From: Patescibacteria group bacterium
Lineage (GTDB): Bacteria; Patescibacteriota; Patescibacteriia; UBA2591; JAQWAS01
Direction of reading: 5' to 3'
Assembly (NCBI GenBank): GCA_028707495.1
Contig: JAQWAS010000003.1
Location: 1 to 47,710, forward strand
Length of the DNA stretch: 47,710 nt
In this document: one piece after another, positions 31,346-40,615 of the stretch
Numbering within the stretch: the stretch's first letter is position 1
Layout of the letters: each line of letters opens with the position of its first letter
Made by a program: the position numbers and the translations under genes
Notes under the pieces: model-generated
What the model was told of the DNA's origin: nothing
Databases searched by the model: none
Seen by the model: only the letters and a program-made list of their open reading frames with translations

Positions 31346-33562
31346 ATGTTTAAACATCGCGAAGGCGAACCATCGCCAGAAAATTTATCAGCAATAGATG
31401 TTTTAGGCCGAGAGGCTATTTATAAAATTTTAAATAATCCCGATGTGACTCAGGAGCAGGATGAATATAAGCGCCAGCAAAAGGTGGCTTATTATATTTT
31501 TCAAGAAAGAATGAACAGAGGATTGGAAGTTAAAAATATTGATAACCAATTTGGCAAATTTAATTCAGCCAGTGATCAAGCCTATCAGGAGTGGGATTGG
31601 TTGGAAGCCGGTAAATTATTAACCGAGCAACACAATTTTACGAATCAATCGGAAGAGGATATATTAAATGCGTCAGAAGGAAAAATTAATGATATTTTGG
31701 CAGAATTGTCGACTGAGAATTTAGAAGACATGACGAGTGATGAATTAGACCAAATTATTAAAAACTTAGATTCTGAATCATCTCAACCGCCAGAAAAGAT
31801 TGAATCACCTAAAACAACTGAATCGGTGATAGAGCCTTCTCCTGATAAAATAGATGTTGGCGAATTAGATTTGGAACCAAAATTTGATCCAATTGAGGTG
31901 GCTTCAGAAAAAAAATTAGTTTCAACACAAGAAATAGAAGAATCAAATTTACCCATTAAAGATATAAAATTAGATCAAAAGGAAGAAGAAATAATTCCAT
32001 TTGTCGAAGTTAAACCCAATATAGATAAATTATTTGAGGCGTATGAAAGATTTTTAAGTCAGCCCGATTATAAACTAAAAAGCTATTTAAATTTTTTAAG
32101 TTATTTAAAAAATCAAGAAGACCAAACTCAAAATTATTTTGGTTTTTCTTATGAAGAAGTCGGGGATAGAATGAGTGTTTTAAGACAACGAGCAGGTGTG
32201 CCAGAAAATCCTTACGATATGGAACCAAATTTAATTAAACCAGAAACAGGGGCAGAGAAAAAATCAGAAATTTCCAAAGAAGAAAATGTTCAAAAAATTG
32301 AATCATCTGAAGATCAAGAAAAAACCATAGCTGACAAAGTTGATACTTTTTTAACTCAGATGTATGAATTAAACCATCCGGATTTAAAAAATTTAGAAAA
32401 ATTCAAAAAAAGCGATAAAACTTTAATTGGTTTATATCGTTTTTTGGGTGGACAAAACAAAAATGATAAAACCATAGATAACATTAGAGAAAAATTGATA
32501 AATTTTACAAAAAGCACTGGCAAAGATTTCGGTGACGAATTGACTCCGCAAGAAATTAAACAATTAAATTTAGAATCTGCGCAGGAATTGCAGTATAAAA
32601 TTATCAAAGAAACCGAAAAATTAATGACTGAGTTTGGGCAAGATGGTTTTATTATTGATACGCCTCGGGGCAAAGCTGTGATAGATATTGGTCGTCGCAT
32701 GGCTTCACAAATGACAGGGGCAATGGCTTATGGTTGTGATGTGTATATTAATTATAATCCAGTCAAACAAAATATTTATATAGAACAAACCTCAACCGAT
32801 CAGCCCCTTGAAAAAAATTTAGATAGCACAGAGGTGGTGGCGAATGGTCGAAAAATGATTAAACCAGCTCTTGATCGTTATGAGCCGGTTACGACTGACA
32901 ATATAATGTTAGCAAACTTAGAAACAGTTTTAAGCAGTATAGCCGGTCAAGATTTTAAATCAACTGGTAAGTTAAAAGAATATATTGAGCAGGAAAATTT
33001 ATCGCTCGAAACTCCAAAAATCGAAGGGGTTAAAATTGAAGAAGTTAATCAAGAAAAACTGGAATATAGAATTAAGGCTAGAAATTCAGCTGGCATATAT
33101 AAAACGGGTATAGTTATTTTTCCGCCAACAACAGAATATAATCCAGGGCAGACCTATGATGTTAAAATTGTTCAAGATACTCATCCGGGCGAGAAAAAAG
33201 GTGTTTATTTTTTAAAAGTTTTAACACCAAAAGAAAATAAAGTCTTTGAATCGTTGGATAAAATAGCCGACGAGTTAGAAAGGGAAATTAAGTCCGAACA
33301 GCCCAAAAAATCAGAAGAAAAACCTAAGGAAAGAAAAATTAAAGAGGAAGATTCTGAGGTCGCAAAAATGAGATTTAAAAATTATAAACGTCAAAAAAGA
33401 CAACCAGTGACTGAGACTAAATCACACAATGGCAGATCTAATAAAAAAGAACGGCCATCTTCAACTTCAAGAAAACAAAAAAAATCGACCGGTGGCCGGC
33501 AAGAAGTTAGTGCAACTGGTTTTAATATGAAAGATGTTTTAGGCAAAAATGTTAAATTATAA
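31346..33562 (+). CDS. Large acidic/lysine-rich cytoplasmic protein, unknown function
   Basis: A 738-residue protein with no signal peptide or membrane segment. It begins with a helical region (about 1-110). A long Glu/Ser/Pro-rich, probably disordered stretch (about 115-340) is interrupted by a short folded part (YLNFLSYLKNQ...GVPENPYDME). A globular core follows (about 340-540, with GFIIDTPRGKAVIDIGRRMA and YGCDVYINYNP). A small beta-rich segment (about 565-630, YRIKARNSAGIYKTGIVIF ... GVYFLKVL) could be an OB/TRAM-like fold. The tail is very basic, rich in Lys, Arg and Ser, which suggests nucleic-acid contact. I do not recognise a family. It has its own extended -10 promoter and ends 15 bases before pgk, so it may be co-transcribed with pgk. 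Confidence 0.75.
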   Translation: MFKHREGEPSPENLSAIDVLGREAIYKILNNPDVTQEQDEYKRQQKVAYYIFQERMNRGLEVKNIDNQFGKFNSASDQAYQEWDWLEAGKLLTEQHNFTNQSEEDILNASEGKINDILAELSTENLEDMTSDELDQIIKNLDSESSQPPEKIESPKTTESVIEPSPDKIDVGELDLEPKFDPIEVASEKKLVSTQEIEESNLPIKDIKLDQKEEEIIPFVEVKPNIDKLFEAYERFLSQPDYKLKSYLNFLSYLKNQEDQTQNYFGFSYEEVGDRMSVLRQRAGVPENPYDMEPNLIKPETGAEKKSEISKEENVQKIESSEDQEKTIADKVDTFLTQMYELNHPDLKNLEKFKKSDKTLIGLYRFLGGQNKNDKTIDNIREKLINFTKSTGKDFGDELTPQEIKQLNLESAQELQYKIIKETEKLMTEFGQDGFIIDTPRGKAVIDIGRRMASQMTGAMAYGCDVYINYNPVKQNIYIEQTSTDQPLEKNLDSTEVVANGRKMIKPALDRYEPVTTDNIMLANLETVLSSIAGQDFKSTGKLKEYIEQENLSLETPKIEGVKIEEVNQEKLEYRIKARNSAGIYKTGIVIFPPTTEYNPGQTYDVKIVQDTHPGEKKGVYFLKVLTPKENKVFESLDKIADELEREIKSEQPKKSEEKPKERKIKEEDSEVAKMRFKNYKRQKRQPVTETKSHNGRSNKKERPSSTSRKQKKSTGGRQEVSATGFNMKDVLGKNVKL

Positions 33563-33577
33563 TCAATATTTAATTCA

Positions 33578-34726
33578 ATGTTAAAAAAAATTCAGCAAGT
33601 CAAAAATTTAAAAAATAAAACAGTTTTATTAAGAACTGATTTTAACGTACCATTAAAAAATGGTCGAGTTGAAGATGATTATCGAATTGCAATGAGCTTA
33701 CCAACGATTCAGTATTTAATTAAAAAACAAGCTAAAATAGTTTTAGTTTCTCACTTGGGTCGACCTGATGGTCAAATTAAACCTGAATTAAGTTTACAGC
33801 CGACGGCTAAAAAATTGTCTCAACTTTTAAAACAACCAGTTTTTTTTATTAATCAAAATATTGGTCAAGAAGTTAAAAATAAAATTAAAGAATTAAAGCC
33901 AGGTCAAATTTTAGTTATAGAAAATATTCGTTTTCAACCGCGCGAAGAAAAAAATTGTCAACGTTTAGCCAAGCAATTAGCTAGTTTAGCTGATATATAT
34001 GTAAACGACGCTTTTGCCGTGTCTCATCGAGCAAATTCATCAGTCAGCGCGATTACACAATATTTACCAAGTTATGCCGGTTTATTGATGCAAGACGAAA
34101 TTCAAAATTTAAATCAAGCTTTAAAACCACAACATCCGGCGGTGGCTATTCTAGGCGGAGCCAAGATTTCAACCAAAATTAAATTAATTGATAATTTATT
34201 AACTAAGTTTGATAAGGTTTTATTAGGTGGCGCTTTGGTCAATAATTTTATTCAAGCAGTTGGTTATGAAGTTGGTCAGTCAATAGTTGATACAGATTAT
34301 CAAGTTAAAATGAATAAATATGATTCTAAAAAATTAATTTTGCCGATTGATGTTAAAGTTAAAACTGCCAACAATCGAGCGATAATTAAATATATTAATG
34401 AGGTTGGTAAAACAGATAAAATTTTAGATTTAGGACCTAAAACAGTGGAAAATTTTAAAAAAGATATTCAAAAAGCTAAAACCATTGTGTGGAATGGGCC
34501 ATTAGGTTATTTTGAAGATATCAGATTTAAACAAGCTAGTCAGGAAATTGTTAAAGCCATTTTAAAAAATAAATCAGCTCATATCATTATTGGCGGGGGA
34601 GAAACAGTTTCATTATTAGAATCAAAGCAAAACACATCAAAAATTTTCATTTCAACTGGTGGCGGAGCTATGCTTGAATTTTTAGAGGGCAAGGTTTTAC
34701 CAGGTATTAAGCCTTTAATAAAATAA
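33578..34726 (+). CDS. pgk: Phosphoglycerate kinase
   Basis: A 382-residue PGK making ATP from 1,3-bisphosphoglycerate. N-domain motifs are VLLRTDFNVPL, SHLGRPDG and ENIRFQPREE. C-domain motifs are AILGGAKISTKIKLIDNLL, VWNGPLGYFE, IIGGGETVSLL and the final STGGGAMLEFLEGK. It is slightly shorter than the usual 390-400 residues. It is followed by a terminator and then by eno. Confidence 0.96.
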   Translation: MLKKIQQVKNLKNKTVLLRTDFNVPLKNGRVEDDYRIAMSLPTIQYLIKKQAKIVLVSHLGRPDGQIKPELSLQPTAKKLSQLLKQPVFFINQNIGQEVKNKIKELKPGQILVIENIRFQPREEKNCQRLAKQLASLADIYVNDAFAVSHRANSSVSAITQYLPSYAGLLMQDEIQNLNQALKPQHPAVAILGGAKISTKIKLIDNLLTKFDKVLLGGALVNNFIQAVGYEVGQSIVDTDYQVKMNKYDSKKLILPIDVKVKTANNRAIIKYINEVGKTDKILDLGPKTVENFKKDIQKAKTIVWNGPLGYFEDIRFKQASQEIVKAILKNKSAHIIIGGGETVSLLESKQNTSKIFISTGGGAMLEFLEGKVLPGIKPLIK

Positions 34727-34747
34727 ATTTTCTTATTTAATTTAAAG

Positions 34748-34773
34748 AAACGTTCCTAACTGGGCGTTTTTTT
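34748..34773 (+). terminator. Terminator after pgk
   Basis: AAACGTTC (34748-34755) pairs with GGGCGTTT (34762-34769), with two G-U pairs, and continues into a run of seven T. Confidence 0.75.
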
Positions 34774-34789
34774 ATTTATCAAAACATGT

Positions 34790-34795
34790 TATAAT
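34790..34795 (+). promoter_or_regulatory. Probable -10 box for the eno operon
   Basis: TATAAT at 34790-34795, 28 bases before the eno ATG. No convincing -35 was found, because the region 17 bp upstream is the T tract of the pgk terminator. Confidence 0.45.
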
Positions 34796-34823
34796 AAATG
34801 AATAATTACTAAATTAAAAACAC

Positions 34824-36062
34824 ATGGCAAAAAATAACAAAATTACTCAAATTAAAGCCTTGGAAATTTTAGATTCTAGGGGCAATCCGACTGTTCAAGT
34901 CACTGTTTTTAGCGGTAAAGAAAAGGCCCGGGCTTGTGTGCCTTCTGGTGCCTCAACTGGTATACATGAAGCCGTTGAATTAAGAGATGGCGACAAAAAA
35001 CGTTATCATGGCAAAGGCGTAACCAAAGTGATTAAAAATATTGAAACCAAAATAGCGCCTAAATTAAAAAATAAATCTTTAGATCAAATAGATAAGATTT
35101 TACTTGAATTAGATAAAACAGACAATAAATCCCAACTCGGCGCTAATGCTATTTTGGGTATATCTTTAGCTAGTGCACGTTTATCCGCTAGACTTAAAAA
35201 TAAAACTTTATATCAATATATCAACCAGGTTTATAAATTTAAAAATAAAACTACACTACCCATACCAATGTTTAATGTTATCAATGGTGGTCAGCACGCT
35301 GATTCTGGTTTAGATGTTCAGGAATTTATGTTGGTGCCAGCTGGTATTAAAAAATATCATTTACAACTTAGAGCTGGCAGTGAAATTTTTCATACTCTAA
35401 AAAAGGTTTTAGCTAATCAAAATTTAAGAACAGCGGTCGGTGATGAGGGTGGTTTTGCACCTAAAATTAAAACCAATACTCAAGCTTTAGATATTTTAGT
35501 TACTGCAATTAAACAGGCCGGTTATCGACCGGGTAAAGACATTTTTATTGCTTTAGATGTGGCAGCTTCAGCTTTTTATCAAAACGATAAATATAGTTTT
35601 GAAGGCAAAAAAATTTATAGTGGTGATTTAATAGAGATTTATACCCAATGGTTAAAAAAATATCCGATTATTTCCATTGAAGACGGTTTAGCTGAAGATG
35701 ATTGGACGGGTTGGCATTTATTAACGCAAAAATTAACTAAAAAATCTATGTTGGTTGGTGATGATATTTTTACCACGAATGTAGATAGATTAAAACACGG
35801 TTTTGAAATGAATGTGGCCAATTCAATTTTAATTAAACCTAATCAGATTGGTACACTTAAAGAGACCATTGAGTGTATTCAATTAGCTCAAAAAAATAAT
35901 TATAAAGTTGTTATTTCGCATCGTTCAGGAGAAACAACAGACCCATTTATTGCTGATTTGGCGGTGGCTAGTGGAGCGGAATTTATTAAAACTGGTGCGC
36001 CTAATCGAGGTGAGCGAGTAGCTAAATATAATCGTTTATTAGAAATAGAGTTTAATTATTAA
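34824..36062 (+). CDS. eno: Enolase
   Basis: A 412-residue enolase (2-phosphoglycerate to phosphoenolpyruvate). Motifs in order: ALEILDSRGNPTV, VPSGASTGIHEAVELRDGD, SQLGANAILGISLA, FNVINGGQHADSGLDVQEFM, VGDEGGFAPK, metal site ALDVAASAFY, ISIEDGLAEDDWTGW, VGDDIFTTN, ILIKPNQIGTLKET, and catalytic-site VISHRSGETTD. It heads a run of nine closely spaced genes (gaps 3-10 bases) reaching 45040, with no terminator between them. Confidence 0.97.
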   Translation: MAKNNKITQIKALEILDSRGNPTVQVTVFSGKEKARACVPSGASTGIHEAVELRDGDKKRYHGKGVTKVIKNIETKIAPKLKNKSLDQIDKILLELDKTDNKSQLGANAILGISLASARLSARLKNKTLYQYINQVYKFKNKTTLPIPMFNVINGGQHADSGLDVQEFMLVPAGIKKYHLQLRAGSEIFHTLKKVLANQNLRTAVGDEGGFAPKIKTNTQALDILVTAIKQAGYRPGKDIFIALDVAASAFYQNDKYSFEGKKIYSGDLIEIYTQWLKKYPIISIEDGLAEDDWTGWHLLTQKLTKKSMLVGDDIFTTNVDRLKHGFEMNVANSILIKPNQIGTLKETIECIQLAQKNNYKVVISHRSGETTDPFIADLAVASGAEFIKTGAPNRGERVAKYNRLLEIEFNY

Positions 36063-36072
36063 TTTTTTTATT

Positions 36073-37632
36073 GTGCAAATCGTAAAATCAAAATTATCAA
36101 AAGCGGTTTTAATTATTCTGGATGGTTGGGGAATTGCTCCAGCCGGTCTGGGCAACGCCATTAGTTTAGCTAAAACACCGACGATGGATCAAATTAGTCG
36201 TGATTTTCCTTATACACAACTCATAGCGCATGGTCAACGGGTAGGCTTGCCTGACAATCAAGATGGTAACTCCGAAGCGGGGCACATGAATATTGGCGCT
36301 GGTCGAATAGTTAAACAAGATGCCGTTTATATCAATCGGGCAATTAAGGATAAAACTTTTTTTAAGAATACAGCCTTCAAAGAAGCTTTAAAGCACTTAA
36401 AAAAATATAAAACTCGTTGTCATATTATGGGTTTATTATCTGCTTCAGAGAGCGCCCATGCTGACCCGGGTCATTTAAAAGCTTTATTAGAATTAGTACG
36501 GCAGAATAAAGTTAAAAATACTTTTTTACATTTATTTACTGACGGACGTGATTCGTCACAACATGAAGCCTTAAATTTAATAAAAAAGTTAGAAAAAGAA
36601 TTAAAGCCTAACGAACAAATTGCCTCGATTACTGGACGTTATTATGCTATGGATCGTAAAAAAAATTGGCATAATATTAAGTTAGTCTATAATGCTTTAG
36701 TTTTAGGTCGGGGAGATAGGGTGCATAATTCTCAAGAGGCTATTACGAAAGCTTATAATCGGGAGCAAACAGACGAGTATATTTTGCCAAGTGTAATTGT
36801 TAAGCGTAATAAACCATTGGGTTTAATTCAAGATGATGATATTATTATCTTCTTTAATTTAAGGTCAGATCGTGCTCGTGAATTAACAAAAACTTTTGTT
36901 CAGCCGAACTTTGAGGAAATTAATCCACACAGTTTTAAGCGCCAAAGAATTGCTCGCAATATCCGTTTTGTAGCGATGACTGATTTTGGTCCAGATTTGC
37001 CATATATTCTAACTGCTTTTCCGAGTCGTGATTTACAAAAAACTTTGCCAGTATTATTAAAAAACAAAAAGCAACTTTATTTAGCTGAAGCTGAAAAATA
37101 TTCACATATGACTTATTTTTTCAATGGCGGCTATGCCGAGCCAGTAGCTGGAGAAAAAAGAGTTAGAATCGCTTCGCCAGATGTATCAAGCTATGACCAA
37201 CGGCCAGAGATGAGCGCTTTTGAGATTAAGGATTATTTAATTCAAGTTATGAAAAAAAATATCTATGATTTCACGGCTGTCAATTTTGCCAATCCAGACA
37301 TGGTGGGTCATACGGGCAATTTGCAGGCAGGGGTTAAAGCTGTTGAGAGTGTGGATAAGTGTTTAAAAGATATTATTAAACAAGCCTTGAAACAAAATGT
37401 AAGTTTAATTATTACCGCCGATCACGGTAACATTGAGGAAATGATAAATTTAGAAACGGGTGAAATTGACACAAAACATTCGATTAATCCAGTACCGTTT
37501 ATTTTAGTTGATAAAAATTTTAAGAAAAAAAAGTTAAATGCTGGTATTTTAGCCGATATTGCGCCAACACTTTTAAATATTATGCATGTCGAACAACCCA
37601 AATTAATGACCGGGAAAAATTTATTAATATAG
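36073..37632 (+). CDS. gpmI: 2,3-bisphosphoglycerate-independent phosphoglycerate mutase, copy 2
   Basis: A 519-residue iPGM starting with GTG. It keeps every expected catalytic residue: ILDGWG, Ser67 in NSEAGHMNIG, a histidine in ESAHADPGHL, TDGRD, GRYYAMDR, NLRSDRARELT, EAEKYSH, NPDMVGH, TADHGNIEE and KHSINPVPF. The loop around the substrate-binding His is one residue longer than in copy 1, and the sequence differs widely from copy 1, so the two are old paralogues or one was acquired. It lies 10 bases after eno and 3 bases before the degenerate third copy. Confidence 0.94.
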   Translation: MQIVKSKLSKAVLIILDGWGIAPAGLGNAISLAKTPTMDQISRDFPYTQLIAHGQRVGLPDNQDGNSEAGHMNIGAGRIVKQDAVYINRAIKDKTFFKNTAFKEALKHLKKYKTRCHIMGLLSASESAHADPGHLKALLELVRQNKVKNTFLHLFTDGRDSSQHEALNLIKKLEKELKPNEQIASITGRYYAMDRKKNWHNIKLVYNALVLGRGDRVHNSQEAITKAYNREQTDEYILPSVIVKRNKPLGLIQDDDIIIFFNLRSDRARELTKTFVQPNFEEINPHSFKRQRIARNIRFVAMTDFGPDLPYILTAFPSRDLQKTLPVLLKNKKQLYLAEAEKYSHMTYFFNGGYAEPVAGEKRVRIASPDVSSYDQRPEMSAFEIKDYLIQVMKKNIYDFTAVNFANPDMVGHTGNLQAGVKAVESVDKCLKDIIKQALKQNVSLIITADHGNIEEMINLETGEIDTKHSINPVPFILVDKNFKKKKLNAGILADIAPTLLNIMHVEQPKLMTGKNLLI

Positions 37633-37635
37633 TTT

Positions 37636-39201
37636 ATGAATAAAAAAATAAATAATTTTGTAAGTTTAATTATTTTAGATGGTTGGGGTATAGCTCCTGA
37701 TTCTAGGGGGAATGCGATTAGTTTAGCGCAAACACCTAATTTTGATTATTTACTAGCAAATTATAAAACTTTGACTTTAAATGCAGCTGGCGAAGATGTG
37801 GGTTTATTAAATGGTCAACCAAGCACAGCCGAGTATAGCTATTTAAATATTGGCGCTGGAAGGAAAATTTATCAACCACTGATCGAAATTGATAACGCTA
37901 TTAATAATAAATCGTTTTTTGTTCACAAAATTTTACGTAAAGCTTTTTTAGATATAAAAAAAAACAATCAGACGTTGCATTTGATTGGTGTTATTTCAGC
38001 ACAAAGAAAAATTAGTTCTTTAGATCACTTATATGCTTTATTAATCATGGCCCAGAAAATAGGTTTGGCTAAAGTTAATTTGCATTTAATTTTAGATTTT
38101 TATCAAGCTGAACAAGAGAATGCTCTGCAATTAATTGATCAAATTCAAACCGAATTAAATATGTTAGGTTTAGGTCAAATTTGTTCAATAAGTGGTCGAA
38201 ATTATGCTTTAAATGACAATAAGGAATGGGGAAAAACTAAAAAAATTTATACGACCATTTTTGAAGGCAAAAGTGAAAAAGTTTACAATCGAGTTGATAA
38301 AGCTATTAATAGTTTCTATGCTCAAGATATTTTTGATGAAAACATACCGCCATTGATTATTGGTGATTATGATGGTGTCCAGGATGGGGATGGGGTCGTA
38401 TTTTTTAATTTTAATCCACAGGGTTTATATCAATTAGGGAGAGCTATCTGTCAGTCTAATTTTAATTTGTTTCAACGTAATCATTTTTTTAAAAAAATTA
38501 ATTTAGTTACTTTAACCAACTATGGAAGCGAATTCAAGGCTAAAATAGTTTTTGATCGATCGGAAATAAAAAATACTCTAGGCGAAATTATTAGCCGACA
38601 AGGTTTAAAACAATTACATTTGACCGAGACGGAAAAATATATTTATACAACGTATTTTTTAAATGGTCGGCGCTTAGAACCTTTTAATAACGAAACAGAT
38701 ATAGCCGTTACCTCACCTTATTTGGATGACTATCAACAAAATCCACAAATGTCAGCCGTTAAAATAGCCAAAAAAATAGCTAGTTTGATTTTGGAAAATA
38801 CTTATGATTTTATAGCTATAAGTTTAGTTAATGCTGATATGGTGGGACATAGTGGTAATTTAGAGGCGACAATTAAAGCGATTGAAGCGATTGATCGAGC
38901 CTTGGGGATTTTGGTTGAAATTATTCAATCACAAAGGGGTCGAGCTATTATTCTTGGTAGTCACGGCAACGCCGAAGAAATGATTAAATTACAAACTGGC
39001 CAAATTGATCAAGAACATTCTTTAAATCCAGTCCCAATGATTTTTTTAGGTGCTGATTGGAAAAGGGATGATAGTTTAGTTAATTTATTGGATTTAAGTT
39101 TAATTCAACCAGCTGGTATTTTGGCTGATGTCGCGCCAACAATTTTAAAAATTATGGGAATTAAAACACCCCAAGAAATGACCGGCCATTCTTTAATTTA
39201 A
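37636..39201 (+). CDS. Degenerate iPGM paralogue, probable pseudoenzyme
   Basis: A 521-residue, full-length iPGM homologue with an intact frame but a disabled active site. Aligning by the NIGAGR motif, the nucleophile serine is Ala65 (TAEYSYLNIG instead of NSEAGHMNIG). The substrate His is lost (QRKISSLDHL). TDGRD has become LDFYQ. The Arg after GRYYAMD is lost (GRNYALND), and the two Arg of NLRSDR are lost (NFNPQG). The metal Asp of TADHGN is Ser (LGSHGN). Retained are the first Asp (ILDGWG), DMVGH, the His of HGN, the Lys of ETEKY and the last His (EHSLNPVPM), so one metal site may survive. The fold looks conserved while phosphotransfer should not work. It probably forms part of the copy 2 transcript. 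Confidence 0.88.
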   Translation: MNKKINNFVSLIILDGWGIAPDSRGNAISLAQTPNFDYLLANYKTLTLNAAGEDVGLLNGQPSTAEYSYLNIGAGRKIYQPLIEIDNAINNKSFFVHKILRKAFLDIKKNNQTLHLIGVISAQRKISSLDHLYALLIMAQKIGLAKVNLHLILDFYQAEQENALQLIDQIQTELNMLGLGQICSISGRNYALNDNKEWGKTKKIYTTIFEGKSEKVYNRVDKAINSFYAQDIFDENIPPLIIGDYDGVQDGDGVVFFNFNPQGLYQLGRAICQSNFNLFQRNHFFKKINLVTLTNYGSEFKAKIVFDRSEIKNTLGEIISRQGLKQLHLTETEKYIYTTYFLNGRRLEPFNNETDIAVTSPYLDDYQQNPQMSAVKIAKKIASLILENTYDFIAISLVNADMVGHSGNLEATIKAIEAIDRALGILVEIIQSQRGRAIILGSHGNAEEMIKLQTGQIDQEHSLNPVPMIFLGADWKRDDSLVNLLDLSLIQPAGILADVAPTILKIMGIKTPQEMTGHSLI

Positions 39202-39209
39202 TTTTTTTT

Positions 39210-40070
39210 ATGCCCGAATTACCTGAAATAGAAACAATTAAACAAGATTTAGCTGATTTAATCAAAAATAAAAAAATCAGATCAATCAAAATTAATTTAG
39301 CTAAACAAGTTCAGGGTTCAGCTAAAAATTTAATAACCAAAGTTAAAAATAGGCGAGTGGTTAAAGTTCATCGGCGAGCTAAAATTTTAATTTTAGATTT
39401 AGATAATCATTGGCACTTGGTTTTTCATCTCAAAATGACCGGTCAACTTATTTACGTTGATAAAAATAAAATCGCCGGTGGTGGGCATCCTATTAAACAC
39501 GATTTGCAAAATTTACCTAACAAGTATTCTCACGTTATTTTTAATTTTACAGATGGTTCGCAATTATTTTTTAATGATACTCGTCAATTTGGTTGGGTAA
39601 AATTGGTCGCCGATCGAGAATTAGAAAAAAATTTAGACAAATATGGACCAGAACCTTTAGATAGCAATTTTTCTTTAATTAAATTTAAAAATCAAATTTT
39701 AAAACGTGCCAAGACACCGATTAAGCCGTTGCTAATGGATCAAAAAATAATTGCCGGTATTGGTAATATTTATGCGCAAGAAGCATGTTTCTGTGCTAAA
39801 ATTTTACCAACCCGTAAAGCTGAGAATTTAAAACTAAGCGAAATAAAAAAACTTTATCAATGTTTAAAAAAGATCTTAAAGCAAGCAATTAAAAAAAGAG
39901 GCACCTCTTCAAGCGATTACGTAGATGCTTTAGGGAGATCAGGTTCAATGAATGATTATTTAAAAATTTATGGCCGGGCAGATGAAAAGTGCTATTGCTG
40001 TGGAACTAGAATTAAAAAAATCAAACAACAACAACGTAGTACGTGTTATTGTCCTAAATGCCAGAAATAA
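39210..40070 (+). CDS. mutM: Formamidopyrimidine-DNA glycosylase
   Basis: A 286-residue Fpg/MutM that removes 8-oxoguanine and other oxidised purines. The catalytic N-terminal Pro2-Glu3 is present (MPELPEIETI). Also seen are FHLKMTGQL, the H2TH region with MDQKIIAGIGNIYAQEAC, and the C-terminal zinc finger with CYCCG and CPKC (about residues 266-284), preceded by KIYGRADEKC. It is slightly longer than usual. Position inside the eno operon has no obvious metabolic logic. Confidence 0.96.
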   Translation: MPELPEIETIKQDLADLIKNKKIRSIKINLAKQVQGSAKNLITKVKNRRVVKVHRRAKILILDLDNHWHLVFHLKMTGQLIYVDKNKIAGGGHPIKHDLQNLPNKYSHVIFNFTDGSQLFFNDTRQFGWVKLVADRELEKNLDKYGPEPLDSNFSLIKFKNQILKRAKTPIKPLLMDQKIIAGIGNIYAQEACFCAKILPTRKAENLKLSEIKKLYQCLKKILKQAIKKRGTSSSDYVDALGRSGSMNDYLKIYGRADEKCYCCGTRIKKIKQQQRSTCYCPKCQK

Positions 40071-40076
40071 TTTTTT

Positions 40077-40611
40077 ATGAATTTAGATTATCAAATTTTT
40101 AAAATAATTAATGATTTAGCAGAACGAAATCCAATTTTAGATTATCTGGGGATTTTTAATGCTAAATATTTGATTTGGGTTTTTGCCATCTTACTGATAG
40201 TTTTGGTTTTATTCTATAAAAATAAACAAAAACATAGAATAATTTTGAGGGTTTTAATTTGTTGTTTAATGTCAATTATTAGTGTTTTGGCGATTAATTA
40301 TTTGACATCATTATTTTATTTTAGACCCAGACCCTTTGTTGATCATGGAGTTAATTTATTAATTCAAATTAATAATTTAAGTAAATCATTGCCATCTAAT
40401 CACACGGCTATAGCTATGACAGTGGCCTTTTGTTTATACTTTTTTAACAAAAAAAATAGGCTATATTTTAATTTTTCTAGCGGTTTTGATTGGTTTAGCC
40501 AGAATTTTTGTTGGTGTACATTATCCCTTAGATATAATTATGGGTGGTCTAATTGGTTGGTTGGTAGCTTTATTGAATTGTAAAATAATAATTAATTATC
40601 TTAAAATATAA
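40077..40611 (+). pseudogene. PAP2-family membrane phosphatase, frameshifted in an A8 tract
   Basis: The first frame (40077-40583) encodes four hydrophobic segments and the first two PAP2 motifs, YFRPRPF and SLPSNHTA. It then runs into an unrelated end (FDWFSQNFCW...). The +2 frame encodes the missing third motif and last helices, ARIFVGVHYPLDIIMGGLIG, ending at a TAA at 40609-40611. The switch falls at a run of eight A (40449-40456), and removing one A restores one open frame of about 177 residues. The restored end lies 4 bases before pcm, matching the tight spacing in this operon. It could be a sequencing error, a real mutation, or a slippage site. The family removes phosphate from lipids such as undecaprenyl or phosphatidyl phosphates. 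Confidence 0.8.
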
Positions 40612-40615
40612 TTTT

